From: an uncultured Hungatella sp. | Lineage (GTDB): Bacteria > Bacillota > Clostridia > Lachnospirales > Lachnospiraceae | Length of the DNA: 12,152 nt | Assembly (NCBI GenBank): GCA_910588505.1 | Contig: CAJUPQ010000095.1 | Coordinates: 1-12,152 of the forward strand | Reading direction: 5' to 3' | In this document: piece after piece, positions 1-6,027 of the stretch | Layout: every line of letters starts with the position of its first letter | Numbering within the stretch: position 1 is the first letter of the stretch | Program-made: the position numbers and the translations under genes | Notes under the pieces: model-generated | The model's input: the letters and a program-made list of their open reading frames with translations, nothing else | Database searches by the model: none | Told to the model about the DNA's origin: nothing

Positions 1-44
1 GTCTGGCCCCACGACACCCCCGCCCCCATTGCTCACTCAATTAT
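1..44 (-). repeat. Inverted repeat, left copy (partner at 12060-12104)
   Basis: Read on the - strand from 44 to 1, this stretch begins ATAATTGAGTGAGCAA. The same 16 bases occur on the + strand at 12060-12075, at the end of etfA. Beyond them the two copies stay alignable with small gaps (shared GGG, CGGG, TGTCGTG and GCCAG blocks) to the left window edge. The copies therefore point outward from the cluster on both sides. The left copy may continue beyond position 1. It could be a dispersed intergenic repeat or the end of a mobile unit; the sequence alone does not decide. Confidence 0.6.
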
Positions 45-154
45 ATAGCAATATGGCGAAATCAGAGTTCCGCTTTATTTGGGTTAGGAATCACGGGAAA
101 CAGCAGAATTGATTACTGTAAAAACAGAGAAAAGCAGAGGAGAAAGGATAATAT

Positions 155-850
155 ATGTATACACAAAAGGGAGACAATCAGCCTATTACGGCAGAGCAGG
201 TTTACAGACAGATACTACGGCGCATCATCAAGCTGAAGCTGGAACCGGGGCAGTTGATCAGCGAGAATCAGATGGCCAAAGAGTATGGGGTGTCCCGCTC
301 GGTCATCCGGACCGTGTTTGTCCGGCTGCAGCAGATTGGATTTCTTGACGTGTATCCTCAGAGGGGAACGTATGTGAGCCGGATCGATCTGCACCACATT
401 GAGGATCTGCTGATTTTGAGGACAGCCGTGGAAAAAGAAGTCATTTATGAGATGTTCACGTCCCTGGGCCATGAGGAGCGCAGCCAGTTGGTGAGCCAGT
501 TGGAGGAGAATATGGCGGAGCAGGAGAAATGCCGGGATGAGACCGACTATTCCGGAAGATTTCCCCGTATTGACTCTGCGTTCCACAAAATTATGATAGA
601 CAGCGTGGGACGGTATGCCCTGGTTAATATGCTCAATGACCTGATGTACCATGTTCAGCGGTGGAGAAATTTTGACGTGGCATTCGGCAACCGTATCTCT
701 GAACTGATCAGGGAACACTGGGCGATTGTCAATGCTATAAAGGCGGAGGATTTAATCCTGGCCCAGCAGAGCATGGCCAACCACTTGGAAACCATCACCT
801 CCATTGCCGGTTATGCGGTGGCAAAGTATCCGTCCTATTTTATTGCATAA
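155..850 (+). CDS. GntR-family transcriptional regulator, FCD (FadR) subfamily
   Basis: A 231-residue DNA-binding regulator, a normal length for the FadR/FCD subgroup. Residues about 11-75 form the winged helix-turn-helix, with the typical GntR core LISENQMAKEYGVSRSVIR (34-52) and a wing containing QRGTYV (69-74). Residues about 80-220 are the all-helical FCD ligand-binding domain. Asp140, His144, His188 and His210 fit the metal-binding D-x3-H...H...H pattern of that domain, which commonly binds carboxylates or hydroxy acids through the metal. The start at 155 is supported by AGGAG (138-142) and AAAGG (143-147) upstream. It sits in the same direction just upstream of the had-type cluster, so it most likely controls it, sensing a pathway acid or acyl-CoA (inference). 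A perfect TGTATACA palindrome (156-163) covers its own start codon, suggesting autoregulation. The family is secure; ligand and targets are not. Confidence 0.93.
   Translation: MYTQKGDNQPITAEQVYRQILRRIIKLKLEPGQLISENQMAKEYGVSRSVIRTVFVRLQQIGFLDVYPQRGTYVSRIDLHHIEDLLILRTAVEKEVIYEMFTSLGHEERSQLVSQLEENMAEQEKCRDETDYSGRFPRIDSAFHKIMIDSVGRYALVNMLNDLMYHVQRWRNFDVAFGNRISELIREHWAIVNAIKAEDLILAQQSMANHLETITSIAGYAVAKYPSYFIA
156..163. promoter_or_regulatory. Possible autoregulatory operator over the gntR start codon
   Basis: TGTATACA is a perfect 8-bp palindrome overlapping the ATG of the regulator gene. Its GTATAC core is the same as the core of the two repeats upstream of hadI. GTATAC also occurs by chance inside genes (near 4101 and 6910), so this single short match is weak evidence. 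Confidence 0.3.
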
Positions 851-879
851 AGGCGGACAGGGCCCATTATTTTACGAGC

Positions 880-914
880 AAAGCGGATGCTTCCATATCT
901 AAGGTATCCGCTTT
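880..914 (+). terminator. Likely terminator hairpin downstream of gntR
   Basis: AAAGCGGAT (880-888) pairs perfectly with ATCCGCTTT (906-914), extendable by G-U and C-G pairs toward the loop. It begins 29 bases after the gntR stop codon. The tail is only weakly T-rich (CTTTGGTT), so termination may be partial. It would separate the regulator transcript from the had operon. Confidence 0.5.
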
Positions 915-1048
915 GGTTCCCCATGTTCTGACGGACCTCTTTCTGTGTAAACCTGAAGCATGTCTTATTTATTTTGTTGTCAGGAAGTGTGCCGAAAGAG
1001 GTTCCAAATTTGTGCAAAATAGATAAACGATTTTATGCAAAACAGACA

Positions 1049-1077
1049 TTGAGTTTTGTGTCGGAATTTGTTATGAT
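1049..1077 (+). promoter_or_regulatory. Probable sigma-70/SigA-type promoter for the had operon
   Basis: A -35 box TTGAGT (1049-1054) and a -10 box TATGAT (1072-1077) are separated by exactly 17 bases. The -35 box matches TTGACA at four of six positions and the -10 box matches TATAAT at five of six. Transcription would start near 1084, giving a leader of about 240 bases before hadI. The leader contains a hairpin and two operator-like repeats. This is the best-spaced promoter match I found in the gap. Confidence 0.55.
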
Positions 1078-1101
1078 TATGTCAATCAAGAGAGATAACG
1101 G

Positions 1102-1128
1102 TTTACCGGAAACGGTAAATTTAATTTT
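1102..1128 (+). terminator. Perfect leader hairpin with GAAA tetraloop and T-rich tail (attenuator or operator)
   Basis: TTTACCG (1102-1108), GAAA loop (1109-1112) and CGGTAAA (1113-1119) form a perfect 7-bp stem with a GNRA-class tetraloop, followed by TTTAATTTT (1120-1128). It lies about 18 bases after the predicted transcription start. It could be a weak intrinsic terminator acting as an attenuator. As DNA it is also a perfect dyad that another repressor, for example of the LacI/CcpA class, could bind. The stem is short, so strong termination is uncertain. Confidence 0.4.
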
Positions 1129-1135
1129 AAAGACT

Positions 1136-1150
1136 ACTTGTATACTAGAA
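1136..1150. promoter_or_regulatory. Operator-like repeat, copy 1
   Basis: ACTTGTATACTAGAA is repeated exactly at 1242-1256. Its core CTTGTATACTAG is a near palindrome (10 of 12 symmetric positions) around GTATAC. GTATAC-centred palindromes are known operators of FCD-type GntR regulators such as UxuR/ExuR. With a GntR/FCD gene immediately upstream, this is a good candidate binding site. TATACT within it also resembles a -10 box, but I see no -35 box at a suitable distance. Confidence 0.6.
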
Positions 1151-1241
1151 CACAAGAACTACGAGGGCTGGCATAAATGAACGAGAGCCAGCAAAGCCCA
1201 CAGTGGGAGAACGGAAGCAGCAAGATATTTTTTCAAGCCAA

Positions 1242-1256
1242 ACTTGTATACTAGAA
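1242..1256. promoter_or_regulatory. Operator-like repeat, copy 2
   Basis: This is an exact 15-base copy of the element at 1136-1150, placed 106 bp downstream, close to ten helical turns. Two sites on roughly the same face of the helix would allow a dimeric regulator to act cooperatively or by looping (inference). It lies 70 bases before the hadI start codon. Confidence 0.6.
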
Positions 1257-1310
1257 TACCAGATAAGTCTTTTTCTTTCGCGCAAGATTGATAAAAAACA
1301 GACAATCAAA

Positions 1311-1318
1311 GAAAGAGG
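1311..1318 (+). promoter_or_regulatory. Ribosome binding site that fixes the hadI start
   Basis: GAAAGAGG ends 8 bases before ATG 1327. The reading frame stays open upstream to an ATG at 1288, but that start would add 13 residues ahead of the family N-terminus (MYTLGMDIGST) and has no comparable site, so 1327 is preferred. Confidence 0.7.
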
Positions 1319-1326
1319 TTGGGATT

Positions 1327-2100
1327 ATGTACACATTAGGGATGGATATCGGTTCGACAACTTCAAAGGCGGTGATTTTGAGAGATGGACGGGAAATCGT
1401 GGCTTCCTCCATGGTGATAGCCACCGTGGGGACTTTAGGGGTGTTTCAGGTGATGGATCATGTTCTGGAGGAGAGCGGCCTTAAGAAGGAGGACATGGCC
1501 TGCATTGTAGCCACAGGGTATGGACGCCAGACTTACGGGGAGGCTGATTATCAGGTAAGCGAACTGACCTGTCATGGACTGGGAGTCCGTCATGTCTGTC
1601 CCCAGGCCAGGACGGTGATTGATATCGGAGGCCAGGACGCCAAGGTGCTTTCTTTAGGCGAGGAAGGGCGGATGGTTAATTTTGTGATGAATGATAAGTG
1701 TGCGGCAGGAACCGGGCGTTTTTTGGACGTGATGGCCAATATTTTGAAGCTGGATATTTCCCAGTTGGAGGTGGAAGCGGCAAGGTCGGAAAAACCGGCC
1801 AACATTTCCAGCACATGTACGGTTTTTGCGGAGTCTGAGGTGATCTCCCAGTTGGCGGCCGGGACGGCGATCCCGGATTTGGTGGCCGGAATCTGCCAGT
1901 CCGTGGCAGTAAGAACGGCTGCGCTGGCAAAGCGGGCCGGGATTAAGGAAAAGGTATTTATGAGCGGCGGCGTGGCCAAAAACGGAGGGGTCAGAAGCGC
2001 TCTGGAGAAGGAATTGGGAACAGAGATCGGGTGGCATCCTTTGGGACAGTTGATGGGAGCTTTGGGCGGATGCATCTACGGCTGGGAGAAGTCCCGGTAA
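1327..2100 (+). CDS. hadI: 2-hydroxyacyl-CoA dehydratase activator ATPase (archerase)
   Basis: A 257-residue member of the BadF/BcrA/HgdC activator family, close to the usual 260. The homodimer holds one [4Fe-4S] cluster between subunits and uses ATP to push a single low-potential electron into the dehydratase, which then turns over many times. Visible ASKHA nucleotide-binding motifs are DIGSTTSK (7-14), IDIGGQD (98-104) and MSGGVAKN (212-219). The cluster ligands are Cys125 in NDKCAAGTGRF and Cys164 in STCTVFAESEV, matching the two conserved cysteines of HgdC. It is first in the operon and directly precedes hadB after an unusually long 264-bp gap containing hairpins. Because the activator is needed only in catalytic amounts, the gap may set unequal expression (inference). 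Benzoyl-CoA reductase ATPase subunits are relatives, but the neighbours favour a dehydratase activator. Confidence 0.95.
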   Translation: MYTLGMDIGSTTSKAVILRDGREIVASSMVIATVGTLGVFQVMDHVLEESGLKKEDMACIVATGYGRQTYGEADYQVSELTCHGLGVRHVCPQARTVIDIGGQDAKVLSLGEEGRMVNFVMNDKCAAGTGRFLDVMANILKLDISQLEVEAARSEKPANISSTCTVFAESEVISQLAAGTAIPDLVAGICQSVAVRTAALAKRAGIKEKVFMSGGVAKNGGVRSALEKELGTEIGWHPLGQLMGALGGCIYGWEKSR

Positions 2101-2189
2101 AGTTTTCGTCATTGCCGGCCGGAGAAATCCAGAGAATCAGAGACTGCCGGACAGACACAAAGCCAGGGCAGGAAAGGATGGTTCAGGGC

Positions 2190-2206
2190 AGCGCTTTTCG
2201 GGCGCT
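2190..2206 (+). other. Small hairpin in the hadI-hadB gap
   Basis: AGCGC (2190-2194) pairs with GCGCT (2202-2206), and C2189-G2207 extends the stem to six base pairs around a 7-base loop. No T-run follows, so it does not look like an intrinsic terminator. Its significance is uncertain. Confidence 0.3.
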
Positions 2207-2291
2207 GTATCCCATGGCTGGGATGACGGAGGAACGTAAGAAGATTAGCCTTTTCGTCAAATCCATAGGGCGAAAGGGCAATCGATAGAAA

Positions 2292-2336
2292 GTTACAGGA
2301 TTACATTACATCCTGTGACAGCAGGCGGACACCTGC
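2292..2336 (+). other. Tandem stem-loops just upstream of hadB
   Basis: The first hairpin pairs GTTACAGGAT (2292-2301) with ATCCTGTGAC (2310-2319) around an 8-base loop: ten pairs including one G-U. The second pairs GCAGG (2321-2325) with CCTGC (2332-2336) around a 6-base loop. An A-rich stretch and the hadB ribosome binding site GGAGG (about 2351-2355) follow directly. With no T-run on the coding strand they are unlikely to be terminators. A role as a processing site or 5'-end stabiliser of the hadBC message is plausible (inference). Confidence 0.5.
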
Positions 2337-2364
2337 GGAAAAAAATATAAGGAGGTTTTTCATT

Positions 2365-3603
2365 ATGGCAGAAGAAGTGAAGAAAAGCAGGCCGGCGCCG
2401 GACCCCAATTCGGCCAAGTACAAATTGGGGCAGATTGCGGCCAAGGCTTACAGTGACGCCATGGAAGCAAAGAAGCGGGGAGAGATGGTGGGGTGGTGTT
2501 CCAGCAATTTCCCGGTGGAGATTCCGGCAACCCTGGGGCTGTATGTGTGCTACCCGGAGAACCAGGCGGCAGGTATCGCGGCCAGAGGCGGCGGGGAGAG
2601 GCTGTGCAGCGTCAGCGAGGGCGACGGGTATTCCAATGATATCTGCGCCTACGCCAGGATTTCCCTTGCCTATGCCAAGCTGAAAGAGGCGCCGGAACAA
2701 GATATGCCCATGCCGGATTTTCTGCTTTGCTGCAACAATATCTGCAACTGCATGATTAAATGGTACGAGAATATTTCCAAGGAATTGGGAATTCCCATGA
2801 TTATGATTGACATTCCCTTTAATCCGGACTATGAGGTGTCCGACGCGGAAACCGAGTACATAAAGGCGCAGTTCTGGGACGCTATCCGCCAGTTGGAGGA
2901 GATTACGGGCAAGAAGTGGACGGATGAGCGGTTTAAGGAAGTTATGGAATCCTCCGGGCGGGCCAGCCGGATGTGGATTGAAGCCACGTCCCAGGCAAGG
3001 CATGTTCCCTCCCCCTTTAACGGGTTTGATTTGCTGAATCACATGGCGGTTATGGTGACTGCCAGAGGCACCAAGGAGGCAGGGGACGCCATGGAGACTC
3101 TGCTTAAGGAGTACAAGGACAACCACGACAAGGGCGTCTCTACGTTCAGGGCGGAAGAGAAATACCGCATTATGTTTGAAGGAATCGCCTGCTGGCCGTG
3201 GCTTAGGGTTACCTCCACAGGACTTAAGAGCAGGGGCATCAATATGGTGACTACCATTTACGCCGACGCGTTCGGATTTATCTATGATGATTTTGACGGG
3301 ATGTGCAGGGCTTACGCCAATGTGCCTAACTGTATGAATCTGGAGCACTCCAGGGACAAGAGAATTAAGCTGTGCAAGGACAACCATGTGGAGGGGCTTC
3401 TGGTTCACACCAACCGTTCCTGCAAGCTGTGGTCCGGATTTATGCCGGAGATGAGCCGCCAGATCGGGGAAGCCTGCAAGATCCCGGTGGCTTCTTTTGA
3501 CGGCGACCAGGCAGACCCCAGGAATTTCTCCGAGGCCCAGTATGACACCAGGGTTCAGGGATTGATGGAAATTATGGAAGCAAATAAAGGAGGGAACAAA
3601 TAA
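2365..3603 (+). CDS. hadB: 2-hydroxyacyl-CoA dehydratase, alpha subunit
   Basis: This 412-residue protein belongs to the HgdB/FldB/HadB family. With HadC it removes water from a 2-hydroxyacyl-CoA to give a 2-enoyl-CoA by a ketyl-radical mechanism, after one-electron activation by HadI. Each subunit of such enzymes carries a [4Fe-4S] cluster held by three cysteines. By spacing, the likely ligands are Cys94 (SNDICAYAR), Cys127 (in LCCNNICNC) and Cys353 (NRSCKLW). These line up at offsets of about 7-10 with the ligands I recall for C. difficile HadB (Cys84, 117, 346). Ser46/Ser47 and Glu65 occupy the region of the family's active-site Ser and Glu. The start has GGAGG about 9 bases upstream. The gene ends in TAATG, overlapping hadC by one base. 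Substrate range (isocaproyl, aryl-lactyl, other) cannot be read from sequence, and fldB is an equally possible name. Confidence 0.93.
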   Translation: MAEEVKKSRPAPDPNSAKYKLGQIAAKAYSDAMEAKKRGEMVGWCSSNFPVEIPATLGLYVCYPENQAAGIAARGGGERLCSVSEGDGYSNDICAYARISLAYAKLKEAPEQDMPMPDFLLCCNNICNCMIKWYENISKELGIPMIMIDIPFNPDYEVSDAETEYIKAQFWDAIRQLEEITGKKWTDERFKEVMESSGRASRMWIEATSQARHVPSPFNGFDLLNHMAVMVTARGTKEAGDAMETLLKEYKDNHDKGVSTFRAEEKYRIMFEGIACWPWLRVTSTGLKSRGINMVTTIYADAFGFIYDDFDGMCRAYANVPNCMNLEHSRDKRIKLCKDNHVEGLLVHTNRSCKLWSGFMPEMSRQIGEACKIPVASFDGDQADPRNFSEAQYDTRVQGLMEIMEANKGGNK

Positions 3604-4715
3604 TGACAGCGAATGAATGGTTGGCAAAGCTTCATGAAGCGGCATCCTGTCCTAAAAAGCAGATGGAGCACTACTTAAGCCAGGGCAAAAAGGTGGTGGC
3701 TGTGGCTCCGGTGTACACCCCCATGGAACTGATTCACTCCATGGGCCTGGTTCCCATGGGCGTGTGGGGCGCCGACGTGGAGATTAAGGAAGCCAAGAAA
3801 TATTATCCGGCCTTTATCTGTTCCATTATGCAGACAATTTTGGAAATGGGCATTAAGGGCGAGTATGACGGCGTGTCCGCCATTGTGATTCCCTCCCTGT
3901 GCGATTCTTTAAAGACCCTGGGCCAGAACTGGAAATATGCGGTGAAAGAGATTCCCTTTATTCCCATGTCCTATCCCCAGAACCGGAAGCCGGATTACGG
4001 CATCAAATTTACCAAGGCCGGATACCAGCGGGTCATCAGCGATTTGACCATTGCCGCAGGGGCTCAGTTTTCCGAGGCTGCCCTGGCAGAGTCCATTAAG
4101 GTATACAATGAACACAATCAGGTGATGCGGGAATTTGCCGAGATTGCATCCACTGCCAGGCTGACGGCGGCGGAGAGAAACGACGTGTTTAAGAGCGCAT
4201 GGTTTATGCTGCCGGAGGAGCACACGGCTGTGGTGAAGGAACTGAACGCGGCGCTGAAGGAAGGGCCGGAGGATGAGGGGAAGGCGCGGGTTTTGGTGAC
4301 CGGAATTCTGGCGGATTCTCCAAGCCTTCTCAAGATTTTGGACGACAACGGAATCAAGGTGGTATTTGACGACGTGGCTCATGAGTCCAGGCAGTACCGC
4401 ATTGATGTGCCGGATATGGCAAATCCCATGGACGCTTTGGCTCAGAAATTTGCGGATATGGACAACTGCACTTTGCTGTACGACAAGGAGAAAAAGCGGG
4501 TGGATTATATGATTGAACAGGCAAAGGCTCACAGCGCCGACGGCGTTATTGTTCTGATGACCAAGTTCTGCGATCCGGAGGAGTTTGACTATGTGCCCAT
4601 TAAGCGGGCCTGCGAGGCGGCGGGGCTTAAGCACTTAAATATTGAGGTTGACCGCCAGATGGTGAATTACCAGCAGGCAGGTACCATGATTCAGGCGTTT
4701 AAGGAGATGTTTTAA
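3603..4715 (+). CDS. hadC: 2-hydroxyacyl-CoA dehydratase, beta subunit
   Basis: This 370-residue partner of HadB is in the same HgdB/FldC/HadC superfamily and of typical length. Three widely spaced cysteines suit the second [4Fe-4S] cluster: Cys73 (FICSIMQ), Cys100 (PSLCDSLK) and Cys323 (TKFCDPEE). In characterised enzymes the beta cluster relays the electron from the activator to the substrate-binding alpha cluster. The ATG at 3603 shares its A with the hadB stop TAA, and AAGGAGGG (3587-3594) lies inside the hadB tail 8 bases upstream. The two subunits are therefore translationally coupled, as expected for a 1:1 heterodimer. The family also contains benzoyl-CoA reductase subunits and double-cubane proteins, but the gene pair plus the activator and CoA transferase point to a dehydratase. 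Confidence 0.93.
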   Translation: MTANEWLAKLHEAASCPKKQMEHYLSQGKKVVAVAPVYTPMELIHSMGLVPMGVWGADVEIKEAKKYYPAFICSIMQTILEMGIKGEYDGVSAIVIPSLCDSLKTLGQNWKYAVKEIPFIPMSYPQNRKPDYGIKFTKAGYQRVISDLTIAAGAQFSEAALAESIKVYNEHNQVMREFAEIASTARLTAAERNDVFKSAWFMLPEEHTAVVKELNAALKEGPEDEGKARVLVTGILADSPSLLKILDDNGIKVVFDDVAHESRQYRIDVPDMANPMDALAQKFADMDNCTLLYDKEKKRVDYMIEQAKAHSADGVIVLMTKFCDPEEFDYVPIKRACEAAGLKHLNIEVDRQMVNYQQAGTMIQAFKEMF

Positions 4716-4796
4716 CTGGCAGAACGCGATTGGATTAATGGAGTTTGGTAAATACTGTTTTGAGGAATATTTTAAATAAGATTAGGAGATTATTGT

Positions 4797-5918
4797 ATGA
4801 TTAACAAAGATAAAATGCCAGTAACCATAGGTGTGGCATTTGTGTGGTTTACTACCCAGTTTGGAGGCGGTTTCGCGTCGGGAAACCAGCTTCGGCAGTA
4901 TTTTGTGCAGTTTGGCGTCTGGGCGTTTATTACCTGCGTCATAGCACAGTGCATCGGGGCTTTTTACCAGTGGTACGCGCTGAAATACGCAAAGAAACAT
5001 GAGGTTTACGACTATAAGAGTTTTAATGACAGTTTTTACGGAAAATACTCGTTCATCTTTTCCAACCTGTACGAGCTGGTGTATCTGGTGACCATCTGCG
5101 TGGCTCCGGCAGCCGCGTTTGCCACGGGCGTAAGCACCATGGAGAGCGCGTTTGGGATTAATCACTGGATCGGAACGGTTTTCGTGGGCATTTTCATCTT
5201 TATTGTTGCCGTTTACGGCACTAACGTGGTGCGCAGGGTGGCGGCTACTTTGTCGGTGTTAATCGTGTCCGGGCTTTTGATCGTGTACATTCCCAATATC
5301 ATTGCCCAGTGGGGAAGCATTTCCGCTAATATGTCTGCCAGCATTGCCAATCCGGCTCCTGTGGGCAAAGCCTTCTGGACCGGGATCGTGTACGCGGCGT
5401 TCCAGTTGGCTTCCATCGGACTGCTGGTTCAGCACGCCAAGCCATTTGCCAGCCCGGACGACGCTAAGACTTCCATGCTCTACGGCCTGGGCGTGAATAC
5501 GGTGATCTGCCTTATGGCGGTTCTGGGCCTTATGGCCATTACCGACGACCCGGAATTTGCCGCTGCCAGCATTCCTCTGCTGATTCTGGTGAATAAGGGT
5601 GTGGCTCCCGGACTTTTGCGGCCCATTATTTCCATCCTTATTGTTTTAGGTTCCGTTTCCACGGCGGTGAACATGATCGCGGGTATGTCCAACCGTGTTT
5701 GCACGGCGCTGGATAAGGACTTTGACCCCACGGCAAAACCGGGAAAGAATGTGATTATCGTTACGTTTGTCTGTACCGTGGTGGCGTTCCTTATCGCCCA
5801 GTTGGGACTGAACAAGATCGTGTCCGTGGGCTATGCTTACCTTGGGTATCTGACCATTCCGGTGGTTATGATTCCTTATGTGCTGCACATGATCTCTACA
5901 AAGGGGACGGCAGAGTGA
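4797..5918 (+). CDS. YkvI-family integral membrane transporter
   Basis: A 373-residue polytopic protein with about ten or eleven hydrophobic segments (roughly 8-22, 38-62, 88-112, 124-142, 150-170, 192-212, 228-248, 258-296, 317-337, 341-366). It resembles the uncharacterised YkvI membrane-protein family, which looks like an APC/LeuT-type secondary transporter. The glycine-rich GGGFASGNQ (23-31) in the first segment is the sort of break seen where such carriers bind substrate or sodium. No signal peptide is evident; the N-terminus is short and charged. AGGAG (4784-4788) lies 8 bases before the ATG. It sits between the dehydratase and CoA-transferase genes with 81- and 109-bp gaps, which strongly suggests a job in moving the pathway's acid substrate in or product out (inference). 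The actual substrate is unknown. Family assignment is moderate, membrane nature certain. Confidence 0.8.
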   Translation: MINKDKMPVTIGVAFVWFTTQFGGGFASGNQLRQYFVQFGVWAFITCVIAQCIGAFYQWYALKYAKKHEVYDYKSFNDSFYGKYSFIFSNLYELVYLVTICVAPAAAFATGVSTMESAFGINHWIGTVFVGIFIFIVAVYGTNVVRRVAATLSVLIVSGLLIVYIPNIIAQWGSISANMSASIANPAPVGKAFWTGIVYAAFQLASIGLLVQHAKPFASPDDAKTSMLYGLGVNTVICLMAVLGLMAITDDPEFAAASIPLLILVNKGVAPGLLRPIISILIVLGSVSTAVNMIAGMSNRVCTALDKDFDPTAKPGKNVIIVTFVCTVVAFLIAQLGLNKIVSVGYAYLGYLTIPVVMIPYVLHMISTKGTAE

Positions 5919-6027
5919 TCAAGGTTATCCCCTGCCCTGCAAAAGAGGGTTATTTCGGACCTGCCGGAAAATGAATCCTGGCGGGGAAAACAGAATTTAT
6001 ATAGGTAAGAAAGGAGTTACAACAATT

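Larger units (their letters stand above)
851..1326. other. 476-bp control region between gntR and hadI
   Basis: No convincing gene is present. In order it holds a likely gntR terminator hairpin (880-914), an AT-rich stretch with a good promoter (1049-1077), a perfect short hairpin followed by a T-rich run (1102-1128), the first operator-like repeat (1136-1150), a small inverted repeat (GCTGGC 1167-1172 with GCCAGC 1187-1192), the second operator-like repeat (1242-1256), and the hadI ribosome binding site (1311-1318). The density of such elements indicates that this is the main control point of the downstream operon. Confidence 0.7.

Noticed and set aside
974..1180. 68-codon open frame in the gntR-hadI gap
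   Set aside because: It would begin at TTG without a convincing ribosome binding site, runs straight through the promoter, hairpin and first operator repeat, and its translation resembles nothing.
1203..1484. Open frame overlapping the start of hadI in another frame
   Set aside because: It starts at GTG, spans operator copy 2 and overlaps the conserved hadI N-terminus. The translation is low-complexity and unrecognisable.
2178..2288. Short open frame in the hadI-hadB gap (ATG at 2178, or internal ATG at 2223)
   Set aside because: The purine-rich stretch before 2178 has no spacing to the ATG, the 2223 ATG lacks a site, and the peptide shows no family or membrane features.
2293..3645. Long open frame on the - strand (about 450 codons)
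   Set aside because: It lies exactly antisense to hadB, whose family identity and cysteine motifs are clear. The antisense translation shows no recognisable domain; it is a shadow of codon bias.
2365..4715. Benzoyl-CoA reductase or double-cubane reductase instead of a dehydratase
   Set aside because: The superfamily is shared, but two distinct subunits of about 412 and 370 residues, one activator, a family III CoA transferase and an enoyl-CoA reductase fit the 2-hydroxyacyl-CoA dehydratase pathway. No other BCR subunits are present.
4716..4796. Possible internal promoter before the transporter gene
   Set aside because: The region is AT-rich, but I found no -35/-10 pair at suitable spacing that stands above background.
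5919..6027. Possible hairpins in the transporter-hadA gap
   Set aside because: Only a four-base CCCT/AGGG pairing and imperfect GC-rich blocks are present, with no T-run. This is too weak to call a terminator or regulatory structure.
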